NCBI GenBank assembly: GCA_023387655.1
Contig: JAEWHR010000261.1
Coordinates: 1-9,265 of the forward strand
DNA length: 9,265 nt
Origin: Bacillota bacterium
GTDB lineage: Bacteria > Bacillota > Clostridia > Lachnospirales > Lachnospiraceae
Direction: 5' to 3'
A model generated the notes under the pieces. That model saw nothing but the letters and a program-made list of their open reading frames with translations. It was not told the origin of the DNA and made no database searches. The translations under genes and the position numbers were made by a program. Shown piece by piece: positions 1 through 7,310 of the stretch (within the stretch, counting starts at the first letter, position 1; the number at the start of each line of letters is the position of its first letter).

Positions 1-94
1 AATATAATAAAATATTATGTTGAAAGAGATTTCTAATTTATACATTGTATTTTATTTCCTTTCATTCACTATGTTTTTTTTCGTTCATTTCAAG

Positions 95-100
95 TATACT
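95..100 (+). promoter_or_regulatory. Possible -10 box of the gltS promoter
   Basis: TATACT matches the TATAAT consensus at five of six positions and lies 35 bases before the gltS start. The expected -35 position (about 72-77) holds a T-rich sequence without a good TTGACA match; a run of eight Ts sits at 74-81. The assignment rests mainly on the -10 box, so the promoter is tentative. Confidence 0.4.
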
Positions 101-135
101 AATAAAATACTACATCAAAGGACGGACTAAATTCT

Positions 136-1338
136 ATGGAACTACATTTAGACTTATATAAAACAATGGCTTTAGTATCCATTGTTTTTTATCTCGGAAA
201 ATATTTACACAATAAAATAACCATAATTAAAAAGTTTTGTATACCGCCCGCTGTAGTTGGTGGTATACTCTTCTCTCTCTTCGTATTACTTTTAAAAGTT
301 ACTAATCTAGCTACGATAACACTAGATACTACCATACAACAGATTTTTATGACTGCCTTTTTTACTAGCATTGGTTTTACCGCTAGTATAAGGATACTAA
401 AAAAGGGAGGATTAAAAGTTGTTACCTTTTTAGGTCTATCAATTCTTTTAGTTGTTCTTCAAAATACGATAGGGGTATCTTTTGCAACATTATTTGATTT
501 ATCACCACTTCTTGGCCTTTGTACTGCTTCTATTCCAATGGTTGGTGGACATGGTACTGCCGGCTCGTTTGGACCAATTTTAGAAGACATGGGTATCACT
601 GGTGCTACTACTGTATCCATTGCCTCAGCAACCTTTGGACTTATCATGGGAAGTATCATTGGTGGTTTAGTTGCAAGAAGCTTAATTCATCGTAAAAAAT
701 TAGAAACAGTCCACGATGAAAATTCTAAAAGTCAGCCAAATACTGTCGGAGATTATAACGAAGAAAATCATAATATTTTATCTTTTAAGAGATTAATGAC
801 TGGTGCTTGTTTTTTATTTATCGCTATGGGAATTGGATCCTTTTTATCCGAATGGATTGAAGCATTAGGACTAACGTTTCCTTCTTATATTGGTGCAATG
901 GTTGTTGCCGCTATTATTCGAAATCTATACGATGCAAGACATAAAGAGATTGTAGAAAAGGAAATCGAAACACTTGGTGGTCTTAGTCTCTCCTTCTTTT
1001 TAACTATGGCATTGATGGGATTAAAACTATGGGAATTGTTTGATTTAGCGTTACCACTTCTCGTTTTATTAGTTGGTCAAGTAATCTTAGTTGGACTTTT
1101 TGCTTATTTCATTACGTTTCGAATTATGGGCAAAAATTATGAAGCAGCCGTTTTTTCATCCGCTATTTGTGGATTTGGTATGGGGGCAACGCCAAATGCA
1201 ATTGCAAATATGGATGAGCTAACCAATCGCTATGGATTTGTACCGACTCCTTACTTTGTCGTTCCTATTGTCGGATGTCTCTTTATTGATTTTGCAAACT
1301 CAGCAGTTATTACTATATTTATTAATTTTTTAAAGTAA
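136..1338 (+). CDS. gltS: Sodium/glutamate symporter GltS
   Basis: This 400-residue membrane protein belongs to the GltS family, which imports glutamate together with Na+ across the cytoplasmic membrane. It has the family's inverted-repeat plan: hydrophobic segments through the N-half, a charged loop at about residues 186-212, and a second hydrophobic half. Each half carries a glycine-rich re-entrant loop: GGHGTAGSFGP at residues 137-147 and GFGMGATPNAIANM at 346-359. The second is followed by the RYGF...VVP.VG..FIDF.N segment typical of GltS. The length equals the usual ~400 residues. The ATG at 136 is preceded by a purine-rich site (AAAGGACGG, 117-125) about 10 bases upstream. It is the only plus-strand gene here and appears monocistronic, with a strong terminator downstream. 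The family is confident; substrate specificity (glutamate versus related anions) is inferred from the family. Confidence 0.95.
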   Translation: MELHLDLYKTMALVSIVFYLGKYLHNKITIIKKFCIPPAVVGGILFSLFVLLLKVTNLATITLDTTIQQIFMTAFFTSIGFTASIRILKKGGLKVVTFLGLSILLVVLQNTIGVSFATLFDLSPLLGLCTASIPMVGGHGTAGSFGPILEDMGITGATTVSIASATFGLIMGSIIGGLVARSLIHRKKLETVHDENSKSQPNTVGDYNEENHNILSFKRLMTGACFLFIAMGIGSFLSEWIEALGLTFPSYIGAMVVAAIIRNLYDARHKEIVEKEIETLGGLSLSFFLTMALMGLKLWELFDLALPLLVLLVGQVILVGLFAYFITFRIMGKNYEAAVFSSAICGFGMGATPNAIANMDELTNRYGFVPTPYFVVPIVGCLFIDFANSAVITIFINFLK

Positions 1339-1367
1339 TTTAATTATGGAAATCTATTAATAAAATA

Positions 1368-1436
1368 ATGGGTTAATTTAAAAGTGGAATAAAAAATGGG
1401 TTAATAAAAAATGGAGTTAATAAAAAGTGGGTTAAA
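1368..1436 (+). repeat. Degenerate 15-16 bp tandem repeat leading into a terminator arm
   Basis: About five imperfect units follow the pattern (A/G)TGGGTTAATAAAAA: 1368-1383, 1384-1395 (shortened, GTGGAATAAAAA), 1396-1410, 1411-1426 (ATGGAGTTAATAAAAA) and 1427-1436 (GTGGGTTAAA). The last unit is the outer left arm of the terminator hairpin that follows, so the repeat looks like duplication of that arm. It is non-coding and lies between convergent genes. Confidence 0.7.
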
Positions 1437-1493
1437 CCATGTTTCAATAAAGCTAGCTAGCTTGTTTTGAAACTTAATTTAAACCCATTTTTT
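1428..1493 (+). terminator. Long bidirectional rho-independent terminator between gltS and the ABC permease
   Basis: The hairpin is nested. Outer arm TGGGTTAAA (1428-1436) pairs with TTTAAACCCA (1478-1487) with one bulge. GTTTCAA (1441-1447) pairs with TTGAAAC (1467-1473). The centre is the 14-base palindrome AAGCTAGCTAGCTT (1450-1463). Six Ts (1488-1493) follow on the plus strand, terminating gltS. On the minus strand the hairpin is followed by CCCACTTTTTATT, so it can also end the ABC operon arriving from the other side. The position between convergent stops at 1338 and 1575 fits this dual use. Confidence 0.85.
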
Positions 1494-1574
1494 ATAGAAT
1501 ACAGGTAATGAATGTTAATGAATATGAATTATATAAATTTGATCCTTTCTTGTTATCATTCATCTAGTACATAC

Positions 1575-3932
1575 TTATTGATCAAACAATTTTGTAGGCA
1601 TAATTCTTCGAATTCTTAGTGATGATACCAATATTGTAATAATTGAAACTAGAACAATTCCAATTGGAATACAAACAAAATACTGATATGGCATTATAAA
1701 ATCAACCTTCATAATACCATTGCTTGCAAGAAGCAGTCTTGAAAATGGATTCGACATCAAAACTCCCAGGATTAATCCTAATACACCACCAAGTAATATA
1801 ACTGGTAGATAACTATATCCAACATGTAAAATCAATTGTGAGGTGGTATATCCCAGCGCTTTATATATACCATATTGTTTTTGTTCCTTCAGAATTTTCA
1901 CCTTAATTAGTAGTAGTAAAATAAGCACCACTGTAATAATAGTAATACCGCCGCATATAATACATAAGGTAGAAATTGAACTATTAAAAGATTCCATCAC
2001 CGTATTAATCGAGTCCTCAATATTAATAATCAATTTATCAACTCCACTGAACTCTGTATTCAGATTTTCGATAAAGGCATTGATATCACTACCCTCAGTA
2101 AGATAGATAGAGGCCATGGTGATCTTATAATTTGGTTTTAACCTCCTCACTCCCTCTGTGGTAAGACTTGCCCCCCTTCCAAGACCATTGATATGTTGTT
2201 TTACACCAACAATCAGGTATTGTACTTCTTGCCCAAAGGATGACACTGTTACGCTGTCACCGAGTTCTAAAGAAAGGTCCGCTAATGTTTTATTACTAAC
2301 CACGATCTCATTATCATATACCGCTAATCTTCCAGCCATTAACGTATCGATCTCTAATAACGAAAAATCATCTGTAATCTCTACCCTTATCTGACTTTCC
2401 TTTTCTTCATTCTTTAATAACATGTCTTCCGCATTATAATCGAGAACCTTAGAAACTTCCTTCATTTCCTTTACTTTATCAATTACCCAGTCATAGTCTT
2501 TCGCATCCACAGCCATTTGAATTTCAGAAGTTTCCACACCTACTAGATTTAATAAGGCAGAGTCTTCAATAACAAAATTGTAATACATTCCAAACGCATA
2601 GACACAAGCAAAAGTTAGGAGTGAAATAATCACTGACATCACAATGTTTTGTTTTCTATTGAACAAAAGCCCCTTAACTCCAATAGCAAAATCAAGATTT
2701 AGTTTTGTTTTTTCTAATGGAATGTAATTTCTTTTAAAGTTATGAGTTTCAATGCCGCTTCGTAGGGCAACCAAAGGAGTTATCCTTTTTAGTTTTCTTG
2801 CAGTCATTGCTGTTACAATAATTATCATAAGTAGATTTATCGCAATACTACAAGCGATTCCTAAACCGCTAATATTACTAATCCATTGTAGCCCTATAGA
2901 AATTGATATTAAATTACCAACAGGAGTAGATGTTGCTATTGCAACTACCAAACCCGCAAGAATACCTCCTAGGGTAAGCATCATGAATTCTAACAACAAA
3001 GCATATTTTATCTGTCTTGTTGTATACCCGATTGCCTCAAGAGATCCTATGTTTTTAATATTCTTCTCCAAATGAACGATAATTGAAAATCGTATTACTA
3101 CTAAAGCAATTACTAAAAGAATCAAAGAAAATGCAATCAAAATGACCATAAGAATGTTAATAAACATCGTTGTACCTTCTTTAAACGTATCATAGGATAA
3201 AACCTGTAAAAAATCATTTTCATCCGTAATACTCTTAAATTCAAGTGCAAAGCTTCTCTCAAATTCCTCGCTATTCGTACCATCTAGATGAATATTAATT
3301 ACACTTTGTTTTGCACTGTCAACTACATCTTCTCTAAGATCATGAAATATAGAATCATTAACAAAAAACTGATACATTGAAATATTACTAGGTAAAGCAA
3401 AGATGATATTTTCAAAAAATCCTGCAATCACATAAGTGCGGGTACGGTTCTCAACCATGATTTCAAGTTCATCACCAGTTTCATAGTTGTCTGCAGTCTT
3501 TAATATATAAGGTACGATAATTCCGTTTTCTAGCTTCTTAGGAGCCTCATCAATGATAGGAATCTGGCTTATATTGTATGAATCATTTGCATTTAAAACA
3601 ATGGTAATTAAATTCTTTTCCTTATCATTTTTGGTGATATTACGAATCTTCGGTGAGGTATAATAGATGCTTTCATGTACTTCATATTGACTCACATCAT
3701 CTCTTTGATTTAGTATATCAGTTACTTTAGCTAAACTTGTTTTTCCAACAAGTAGTGTGCTATCAGCTCCATTCAGACTTTCATTTTTATTATCGACAAA
3801 CTCGCTAAGCTGAACTTCTACACTAATTCCGGTATACATCATAAACGTGGATAGTATCACTAAAAGAACCAGTATAATGGAAGTGGCTAGTGAACTTTTG
3901 ATATTGTTCTTTGCAATCAAAAATAGCTTCAT
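1575..3932 (-). CDS. ABC transporter permease, FtsX/MacB type with two extracellular domains
   Basis: This 785-residue integral membrane protein is the partner of the ATPase just upstream. Visible order: transmembrane helix 1 (about 15-35), a large extracytoplasmic domain (about 36-252), three helices (about 256-380), a cytoplasmic linker, helix 5 (about 435-455), a second extracytoplasmic domain (about 456-655) and three final helices. Each half has an FtsX-like coupling region: EAIGYTTRQ (about 295-305) and KALGYTTSQ near residue 695. Hence it is a duplicated FtsX permease, not the ten-helix BceB form. The ATG at 3932 is preferred over an in-frame GTG at 3941: GGGGTGG (3938-3944) sits five bases before the ATG, which begins two bases after the ATPase stop. 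The pair probably exports, or removes from the membrane, a lipophilic or peptide substrate; the substrate is unknown. The gene ends toward the shared terminator at 1428-1493. Confidence 0.9.
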   Translation of the reverse strand: MKLFLIAKNNIKSSLATSIILVLLVILSTFMMYTGISVEVQLSEFVDNKNESLNGADSTLLVGKTSLAKVTDILNQRDDVSQYEVHESIYYTSPKIRNITKNDKEKNLITIVLNANDSYNISQIPIIDEAPKKLENGIIVPYILKTADNYETGDELEIMVENRTRTYVIAGFFENIIFALPSNISMYQFFVNDSIFHDLREDVVDSAKQSVINIHLDGTNSEEFERSFALEFKSITDENDFLQVLSYDTFKEGTTMFINILMVILIAFSLILLVIALVVIRFSIIVHLEKNIKNIGSLEAIGYTTRQIKYALLLEFMMLTLGGILAGLVVAIATSTPVGNLISISIGLQWISNISGLGIACSIAINLLMIIIVTAMTARKLKRITPLVALRSGIETHNFKRNYIPLEKTKLNLDFAIGVKGLLFNRKQNIVMSVIISLLTFACVYAFGMYYNFVIEDSALLNLVGVETSEIQMAVDAKDYDWVIDKVKEMKEVSKVLDYNAEDMLLKNEEKESQIRVEITDDFSLLEIDTLMAGRLAVYDNEIVVSNKTLADLSLELGDSVTVSSFGQEVQYLIVGVKQHINGLGRGASLTTEGVRRLKPNYKITMASIYLTEGSDINAFIENLNTEFSGVDKLIINIEDSINTVMESFNSSISTLCIICGGITIITVVLILLLLIKVKILKEQKQYGIYKALGYTTSQLILHVGYSYLPVILLGGVLGLILGVLMSNPFSRLLLASNGIMKVDFIMPYQYFVCIPIGIVLVSIITILVSSLRIRRIMPTKLFDQ

Positions 3933-3934
3933 AC

Positions 3935-4693
3935 CTACCACCCCATTTTCTGTAAGAATTCATGAAGGGCGGCATGGCGAATTGGATCATCTTTCTTATA
4001 CAGACCTAGGTTACACTCATCTAGAATTACACCATCTTTCAGATAGAGGATACGATTTGCTCTACTGGCAGTCTTAATGTCATGAGTAACCATAACGATG
4101 GACTGACCATTTTCGTTCATCTTTGTCATAACATCTAGCACATTCGTAGCATTTTCAGAATTAAGAGCACCGGTTGGTTCATCAGCAAATACGATCTCTG
4201 GTTCATTAATCAATGCTCGAACTATTGCAACTCTTTGAGCCTCTCCACCAGAAAGTTGGGAAGGAAATTTATTATAGCACTTTTCGTCTAAACCAACCTG
4301 GGCAAGTAAATTCTTTGCCTTCTTAGTAATATTCTTGCGATTCTTACTAATAAGTAAGCCACTCACTAAAATGTTGTCTAAGATACTCATTGTATCGTTT
4401 AGATAAATCTGTTGAAAGATAAATCCGCAATGGGATCTTCGAAAAATTGCTAATTTATCATTGGAATATTGACTAATCTTCGTTCCACGAAAGACAATTT
4501 CACCTAATGTTGGTCGGTCCATACCTGATAACGCATATAGTAAGGTTGATTTTCCCGAACCAGAACTCCCCATAATCACAGTAAAATCTCCTTCTTTTAT
4601 TTGGATATTAAGATTTTTTAAAACATGCTGTTGTACACTCCCTGTTGAAAATGTTTTACTTAACATTTTCGCTTCTAAAATTGAAGACATCAT
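3935..4693 (-). CDS. ABC transporter ATP-binding protein, MacB/LolD type
   Basis: This 252-residue cytoplasmic ATPase powers the adjacent FtsX-type permease. All core motifs are intact: Walker A GSSGSGKST (42-50), Q-loop at Q94/Q95, signature LSGGEAQR (147-154), Walker B IVFADE (167-172) followed by the PTGAL D-loop region, and switch histidine H204. The ADEPTGALN form and length are typical of the MacB/LolD/BceA subgroup paired with FtsX permeases. A GGAGGA site (4698-4703) precedes two adjacent ATG codons, at 4693 and 4690. The second has the better spacing (7 rather than 4 bases), so the true start may be 4690. The permease start follows the stop by two bases, indicating coupled translation. 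The gene has its own promoter region with a phased motif array, separate from the two-component genes upstream. Substrate unknown. Confidence 0.93.
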   Translation of the reverse strand: MMSSILEAKMLSKTFSTGSVQQHVLKNLNIQIKEGDFTVIMGSSGSGKSTLLYALSGMDRPTLGEIVFRGTKISQYSNDKLAIFRRSHCGFIFQQIYLNDTMSILDNILVSGLLISKNRKNITKKAKNLLAQVGLDEKCYNKFPSQLSGGEAQRVAIVRALINEPEIVFADEPTGALNSENATNVLDVMTKMNENGQSIVMVTHDIKTASRANRILYLKDGVILDECNLGLYKKDDPIRHAALHEFLQKMGW

Positions 4694-4721
4694 TCATTCC
4701 TCCATATAATTTAATAACTTC

Positions 4722-4727
4722 ATTATA
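4722..4727 (-). promoter_or_regulatory. -10 box of the ABC transporter operon
   Basis: The minus strand reads TATAAT, a perfect -10 consensus, about 30 bases before the ATPase start. The -35 position at 17-bp spacing (4745-4750) reads AAGACT, a poor match to TTGACA. A perfect -10 with a weak -35, next to a phased repeat array, is the usual picture of an activator-dependent promoter. Confidence 0.6.
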
Positions 4728-4795
4728 CTTAAGGAATCTTAAGCAGTCTTTTTCCATTCCTTATGAAATCCTTATCTGTTTCTTAAATCTTCTTA
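4728..4795 (-). promoter_or_regulatory. Helically phased TAAG direct-repeat array, probable response-regulator operator
   Basis: On the minus strand TAAG recurs at 4795, 4785, 4774, 4763, 4741 and 4731 (first base of each), with a degenerate AAAAG unit at 4752. Steps are 10, 11, 11, 11, 11 and 10 bases. Examples are TAAGAAACAGA, TAAGGATTTCA and TAAGGAATGGA. The last TAAG directly abuts the TATAAT box. Direct repeats at one-helical-turn spacing are the standard target of OmpR/PhoB-family regulators, and such a regulator is encoded just upstream (6132-6806). The binding partner is inferred, not shown. Confidence 0.6.
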
Positions 4796-4851
4796 GTTAA
4801 AAACTTTAATATCAATTTGGTACTTCCGTGCTTATATCTTAGAAAATAATT

Positions 4852-4865
4852 TGTGATCTATCACA
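4852..4865. repeat. 14-bp palindrome over the histidine kinase stop codon
   Basis: TGTGATCTATCACA consists of perfect 6-base arms around a 2-base centre. It overlaps the TGA stop of the kinase (4861-4863). No T-run follows, so it does not look like a terminator. It could be a protein-binding palindrome or chance. Confidence 0.4.
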
Positions 4866-6135
4866 TGTTCTCGATTCTTAATCCTCCTAAACGAAGGTAT
4901 AAGGTAACCACAAACCCTTGTTCACAATATATGTCAAGACTTCCCTTCATCCCTTCCATAAACTGTTTTGCCAAATATAATCCGAGTCCAGATCCACTTG
5001 TTTTAGAGCTATTCCTTCCACGATAAAATTTTTCACACAGCATTGGAAGATCACTTTCCTCTACTCCGTCTCCATAATCACGGATGGTAATCTTTAAAAA
5101 CCCCAGTTCAATATTACTGCTAACTTCAATTTTACTCCCTGCGTATTTATACGAATTATTGATGATGTTATCAATCACCTGACTAAGCCGTAGAGCGTCG
5201 CAATAAATCAGACACTCAGGAATTGAGTTAACGATATGTATATTTTTATAATGATTCATCTGCTCTAGCATATCATTTAGAATTGTGCTCATTTCTTCCT
5301 TACAATTAATTTTTAGAACAGTTAAATCCTCTAAGGTCGCATGAAACATATCACTGATTAAATGGTCAATCATATCTGCTTTTTCATCAATAATTTGAAC
5401 CTTTTGTATGGTATCTGCCTCCATACTTTTCACAGTGATTAGTTCACAATATGCTTTTATCGTTGATACCGGAGTTTTGATATCGTGAGATAAACTTGCA
5501 ACTAACTCTTTTTTACTCTTATTCGCTTCAAATTCTCCTAATCTTGCTGCTTTTAATTCTTCCCTCATTAAATCAAAACTCTCTGTAAAAGCACCAAAAT
5601 AATTCTTTTTGGGCATATGAAGTGGAAAATCGAGATTTCCTGCAGCAACACTGGAAGCAAAGCTTTTCAGGCTTATGAATGGCTTAATAAAACTTACATA
5701 TAAAAACAAACCAAATGCCCATACAAACAAAAGTAAACTTCCAAATAATAAAGTACTCATTCGTAGTAAATGATTTCTAAGAGTCACCTCTACCATGGTA
5801 TCAATAGGAAATAATACTTTTCCTATTATCGTATCACCACTTTTAATATCCATCATCGTAGCTCTATTAGCGTAACCCTCATAAATCATTTTTTCATATT
5901 CCGGATTATCACACAGGATAACCTCATAATCAATAGTTTGGCTTGTTCTTATTGTTAACTCAACGGCAGATAAGGATCCTTCATTTTGAAGGCCCTTTTC
6001 AACACTTTTCGCAATTGCATTCATCTGAGAAATATCTAATTTTGAGATTTTCTGCTTCATAAGATATCCTATTGTTACCATATAAAATCCAACCAATAAA
6101 AACGTAATCCCTATCATCCATTTTTTTAGTTTCAT
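4861..6135 (-). CDS. Sensor histidine kinase with an extracytoplasmic sensing domain
   Basis: This 424-residue membrane kinase senses an extracellular or envelope signal, autophosphorylates on histidine and passes the phosphate to the regulator encoded immediately upstream. Domains in order: transmembrane helix 1 (about 8-26), an extracytoplasmic domain of about 100 residues (27-125), transmembrane helix 2 (about 126-150), a HAMP-like linker (about 150-205), a HisKA dimerisation helix with SLSHDIKTP (phosphorylated H217), and a HATPase_c domain. The latter shows N-box NIINN (323-327), G1 DYGDG (353-357), an F-box region EKFYRG (368-373) and G2 GSGLGL (381-386). All catalytic motifs are intact. 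The ATG overlaps the regulator's TGA in an ATGA, so translation is probably coupled. The sizeable external domain distinguishes it from BceS-type intramembrane kinases, which have almost no loop. The signal is unknown. Confidence 0.94.
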   Translation of the reverse strand: MKLKKWMIGITFLLVGFYMVTIGYLMKQKISKLDISQMNAIAKSVEKGLQNEGSLSAVELTIRTSQTIDYEVILCDNPEYEKMIYEGYANRATMMDIKSGDTIIGKVLFPIDTMVEVTLRNHLLRMSTLLFGSLLLFVWAFGLFLYVSFIKPFISLKSFASSVAAGNLDFPLHMPKKNYFGAFTESFDLMREELKAARLGEFEANKSKKELVASLSHDIKTPVSTIKAYCELITVKSMEADTIQKVQIIDEKADMIDHLISDMFHATLEDLTVLKINCKEEMSTILNDMLEQMNHYKNIHIVNSIPECLIYCDALRLSQVIDNIINNSYKYAGSKIEVSSNIELGFLKITIRDYGDGVEESDLPMLCEKFYRGRNSSKTSGSGLGLYLAKQFMEGMKGSLDIYCEQGFVVTLYLRLGGLRIENM

Positions 6136-6806
6136 AATTCCAACCGATATCCTGTTCCCCAGATTGTCTTAATAATTTCTGGATTATTTGCATCCTTCTC
6201 GATTTTCTCTCTTAACTTTCTAATATGTACATTTAGGGTTCCATCGCTAAAAAATGCATCCCCCCAAACATTAATGAATAATTCATCCTTTGTTATCACC
6301 TTGTTTGGATGTTGAAAAAGATAAAGAAATAACTTAAATTCTTTATTTTTTAACTCTATGTCCTTATCATCCACAAATACTTTTCTAGCTTGCACATCAA
6401 CCCTAATTCTTCCTGATTGCATTGGAAGTTTTTCTCTTGTATCCTCAAACCTTTTTAACACCACTTTAACCTTGGCAAGCAATACACTAAGCGCATATGG
6501 CTTTTTAATATAATCATCACCGCCGATATTAAGAGCCATTAAGATATCATCATCACTATGCCTTGCGCTGATAAAAAAGATAGGAACATCGGAAAATTGA
6601 CGTATTTTTTTACACAATAAAAATCCGCTTTCTTCCCTTAAATTGATATCCAATAAAATCAACTTAGCTTCATGTTGTTCAAGAAACGTAAGACAGTCTC
6701 TTTCATTGGTCACATAGGTAGTAGATACTCCAAACATATTAAAATATTCACAGGTTGCTATAGCAAGCTCCTTCTCATCATCTACAACCAAACATGTATA
6801 TACCAT
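6132..6806 (-). CDS. Response regulator, OmpR/PhoB family
   Basis: This 224-residue DNA-binding regulator is the partner of the kinase that follows it with an ATGA overlap. The N-terminal receiver domain (about 1-120) has the acidic pair D9/D10, phosphorylation site D53 in LILLDINL, switch residue S80 in FISAR, and K102 followed by P103. The C-terminal winged helix (about 130-224) has the OmpR-type LKNKEFKLFLYL start, the recognition-helix region SDGTLNVHIRKLREKIE and a closing IWGTGYRLEL. Length is typical of the family. The ATG at 6806 is preceded by a strong GGGGAGG site (6812-6818) at 5 bases. Members bind tandem direct repeats with about 11-bp periodicity, which is what the ABC promoter at 4728-4795 shows, so that operon is its likely target. 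A TAAGAAACA match upstream of its own gene suggests autoregulation. Confidence 0.95.
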   Translation of the reverse strand: MVYTCLVVDDEKELAIATCEYFNMFGVSTTYVTNERDCLTFLEQHEAKLILLDINLREESGFLLCKKIRQFSDVPIFFISARHSDDDILMALNIGGDDYIKKPYALSVLLAKVKVVLKRFEDTREKLPMQSGRIRVDVQARKVFVDDKDIELKNKEFKLFLYLFQHPNKVITKDELFINVWGDAFFSDGTLNVHIRKLREKIEKDANNPEIIKTIWGTGYRLEL

Positions 6807-6856
6807 GGTTACCTCCCCTTTCTCTTATTAATTCTTCTAATGATAGAACAAAAACA

Positions 6857-6899
6857 CCTCTTGCTTAGTACTTTTTCCTAATGTTAGAGATGTTTCTTA
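6857..6899 (-). promoter_or_regulatory. Possible autoregulatory site upstream of the response regulator gene
   Basis: The minus strand has TAAGAAACA at 6899-6891, identical over nine bases to a unit of the ABC promoter array (4785-4777). A second TAAG lies at 6867, 32 bases away, about three helical turns. The intervening units are degenerate (TCTAACATTAG, GAAAAAGTAC). Support is modest because the region is AT-rich. Confidence 0.3.
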
Positions 6900-6983
6900 C
6901 GATCATTTCATTCTGCTTTTATAAATTTACTTCGTTAAAACATTGATTGTTTCTATTTATCTTTTTAAGTGTGCTTATATAAG

Positions 6984-7050
6984 TCAGCAGGCTTCTAGCT
7001 GATGAGCCATATCACCATTCCTCTACAAATCGCCCCATCCAGAATCGCCT
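6984..7050 (-). other. GC-richer segment with small inverted repeats in the regulator leader
   Basis: This stretch is about half G+C, against a strongly AT-rich surrounding. It contains an inverted repeat TCAGC (6984-6988) and GCTGA (6998-7002) around a 9-base loop. The 10-base palindrome CTTATATAAG (6974-6983) adjoins it. It does not match a riboswitch or RNA family I recognise, so a structured RNA leader is only a possibility. Confidence 0.25.
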
Positions 7051-7077
7051 TTACATTTTATTCTTTCGAACATTTTA

Positions 7078-7165
7078 GCATTCTAGACTTTATATCTTAA
7101 CTTTCAAGCATTAATATTTTGACTTTCAAGTCTTTATATTTTGGCTTTCTAGCATTAATATTTTT
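7078..7165. repeat. 22-bp tandem repeat, four copies
   Basis: Four consecutive 22-base units occupy 7078-7099, 7100-7121, 7122-7143 and 7144-7165, without gaps. Three of them read ACTTTCAAGCATTAATATTTTG, ACTTTCAAGTCTTTATATTTTG and GCTTTCTAGCATTAATATTTTT when split as (A/G)CTTTC(A/T)AG followed by a 13-base AT-rich tail. The 7078 unit is more diverged, and a further degenerate partial copy precedes it near 7062. Units touch directly, so this is not a CRISPR array. The period is two helical turns. Confidence 0.75.
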
Positions 7166-7174
7166 ATATTTTAA

Positions 7175-7202
7175 ATTATATCACTCTTTTGAAATTATAC
7201 AA
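7175..7202 (-). promoter_or_regulatory. Extended -10 promoter pointing toward the response regulator
   Basis: The minus strand reads TGATATAAT, a perfect TATAAT (7175-7180) with the TG of an extended -10. TTGTAT (7197-7202) lies 16 bases upstream as a weak -35. A start near 7168 would transcribe the 22-bp repeats and give a leader of about 360 bases before the regulator gene. There is no transcript evidence. Confidence 0.4.
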
Positions 7203-7310
7203 GTTATGTACAAAGTGACTCTATCAATTGAAAAACACTATTTATATAATGAGTCTTTGCTAATTTTTTTACTATTTATTGTTGATCTAGATTATAAAAA
7301 GTTATGCTCT

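Noticed and set aside
3935..4693. Naming the ATPase and permease bceA/bceB
   Set aside because: The permease topology (two large external domains) and the kinase's external domain do not match the Bce type.
4852..4865. CRP/FNR binding site
   Set aside because: TGTGA and TCACA are separated by 4 bases rather than the usual 6, so it is reported only as a palindrome.
6998..7006. Hammerhead ribozyme core (CTGATGAG)
   Set aside because: The CTGATGA-like string on the plus strand is not followed by a stem and GAAA at the required place, and no cleavage-site stem is visible.
7078..7165. CRISPR array
   Set aside because: The 22-base units abut with no spacers, are imperfect and AT-rich, and there are no cas genes.
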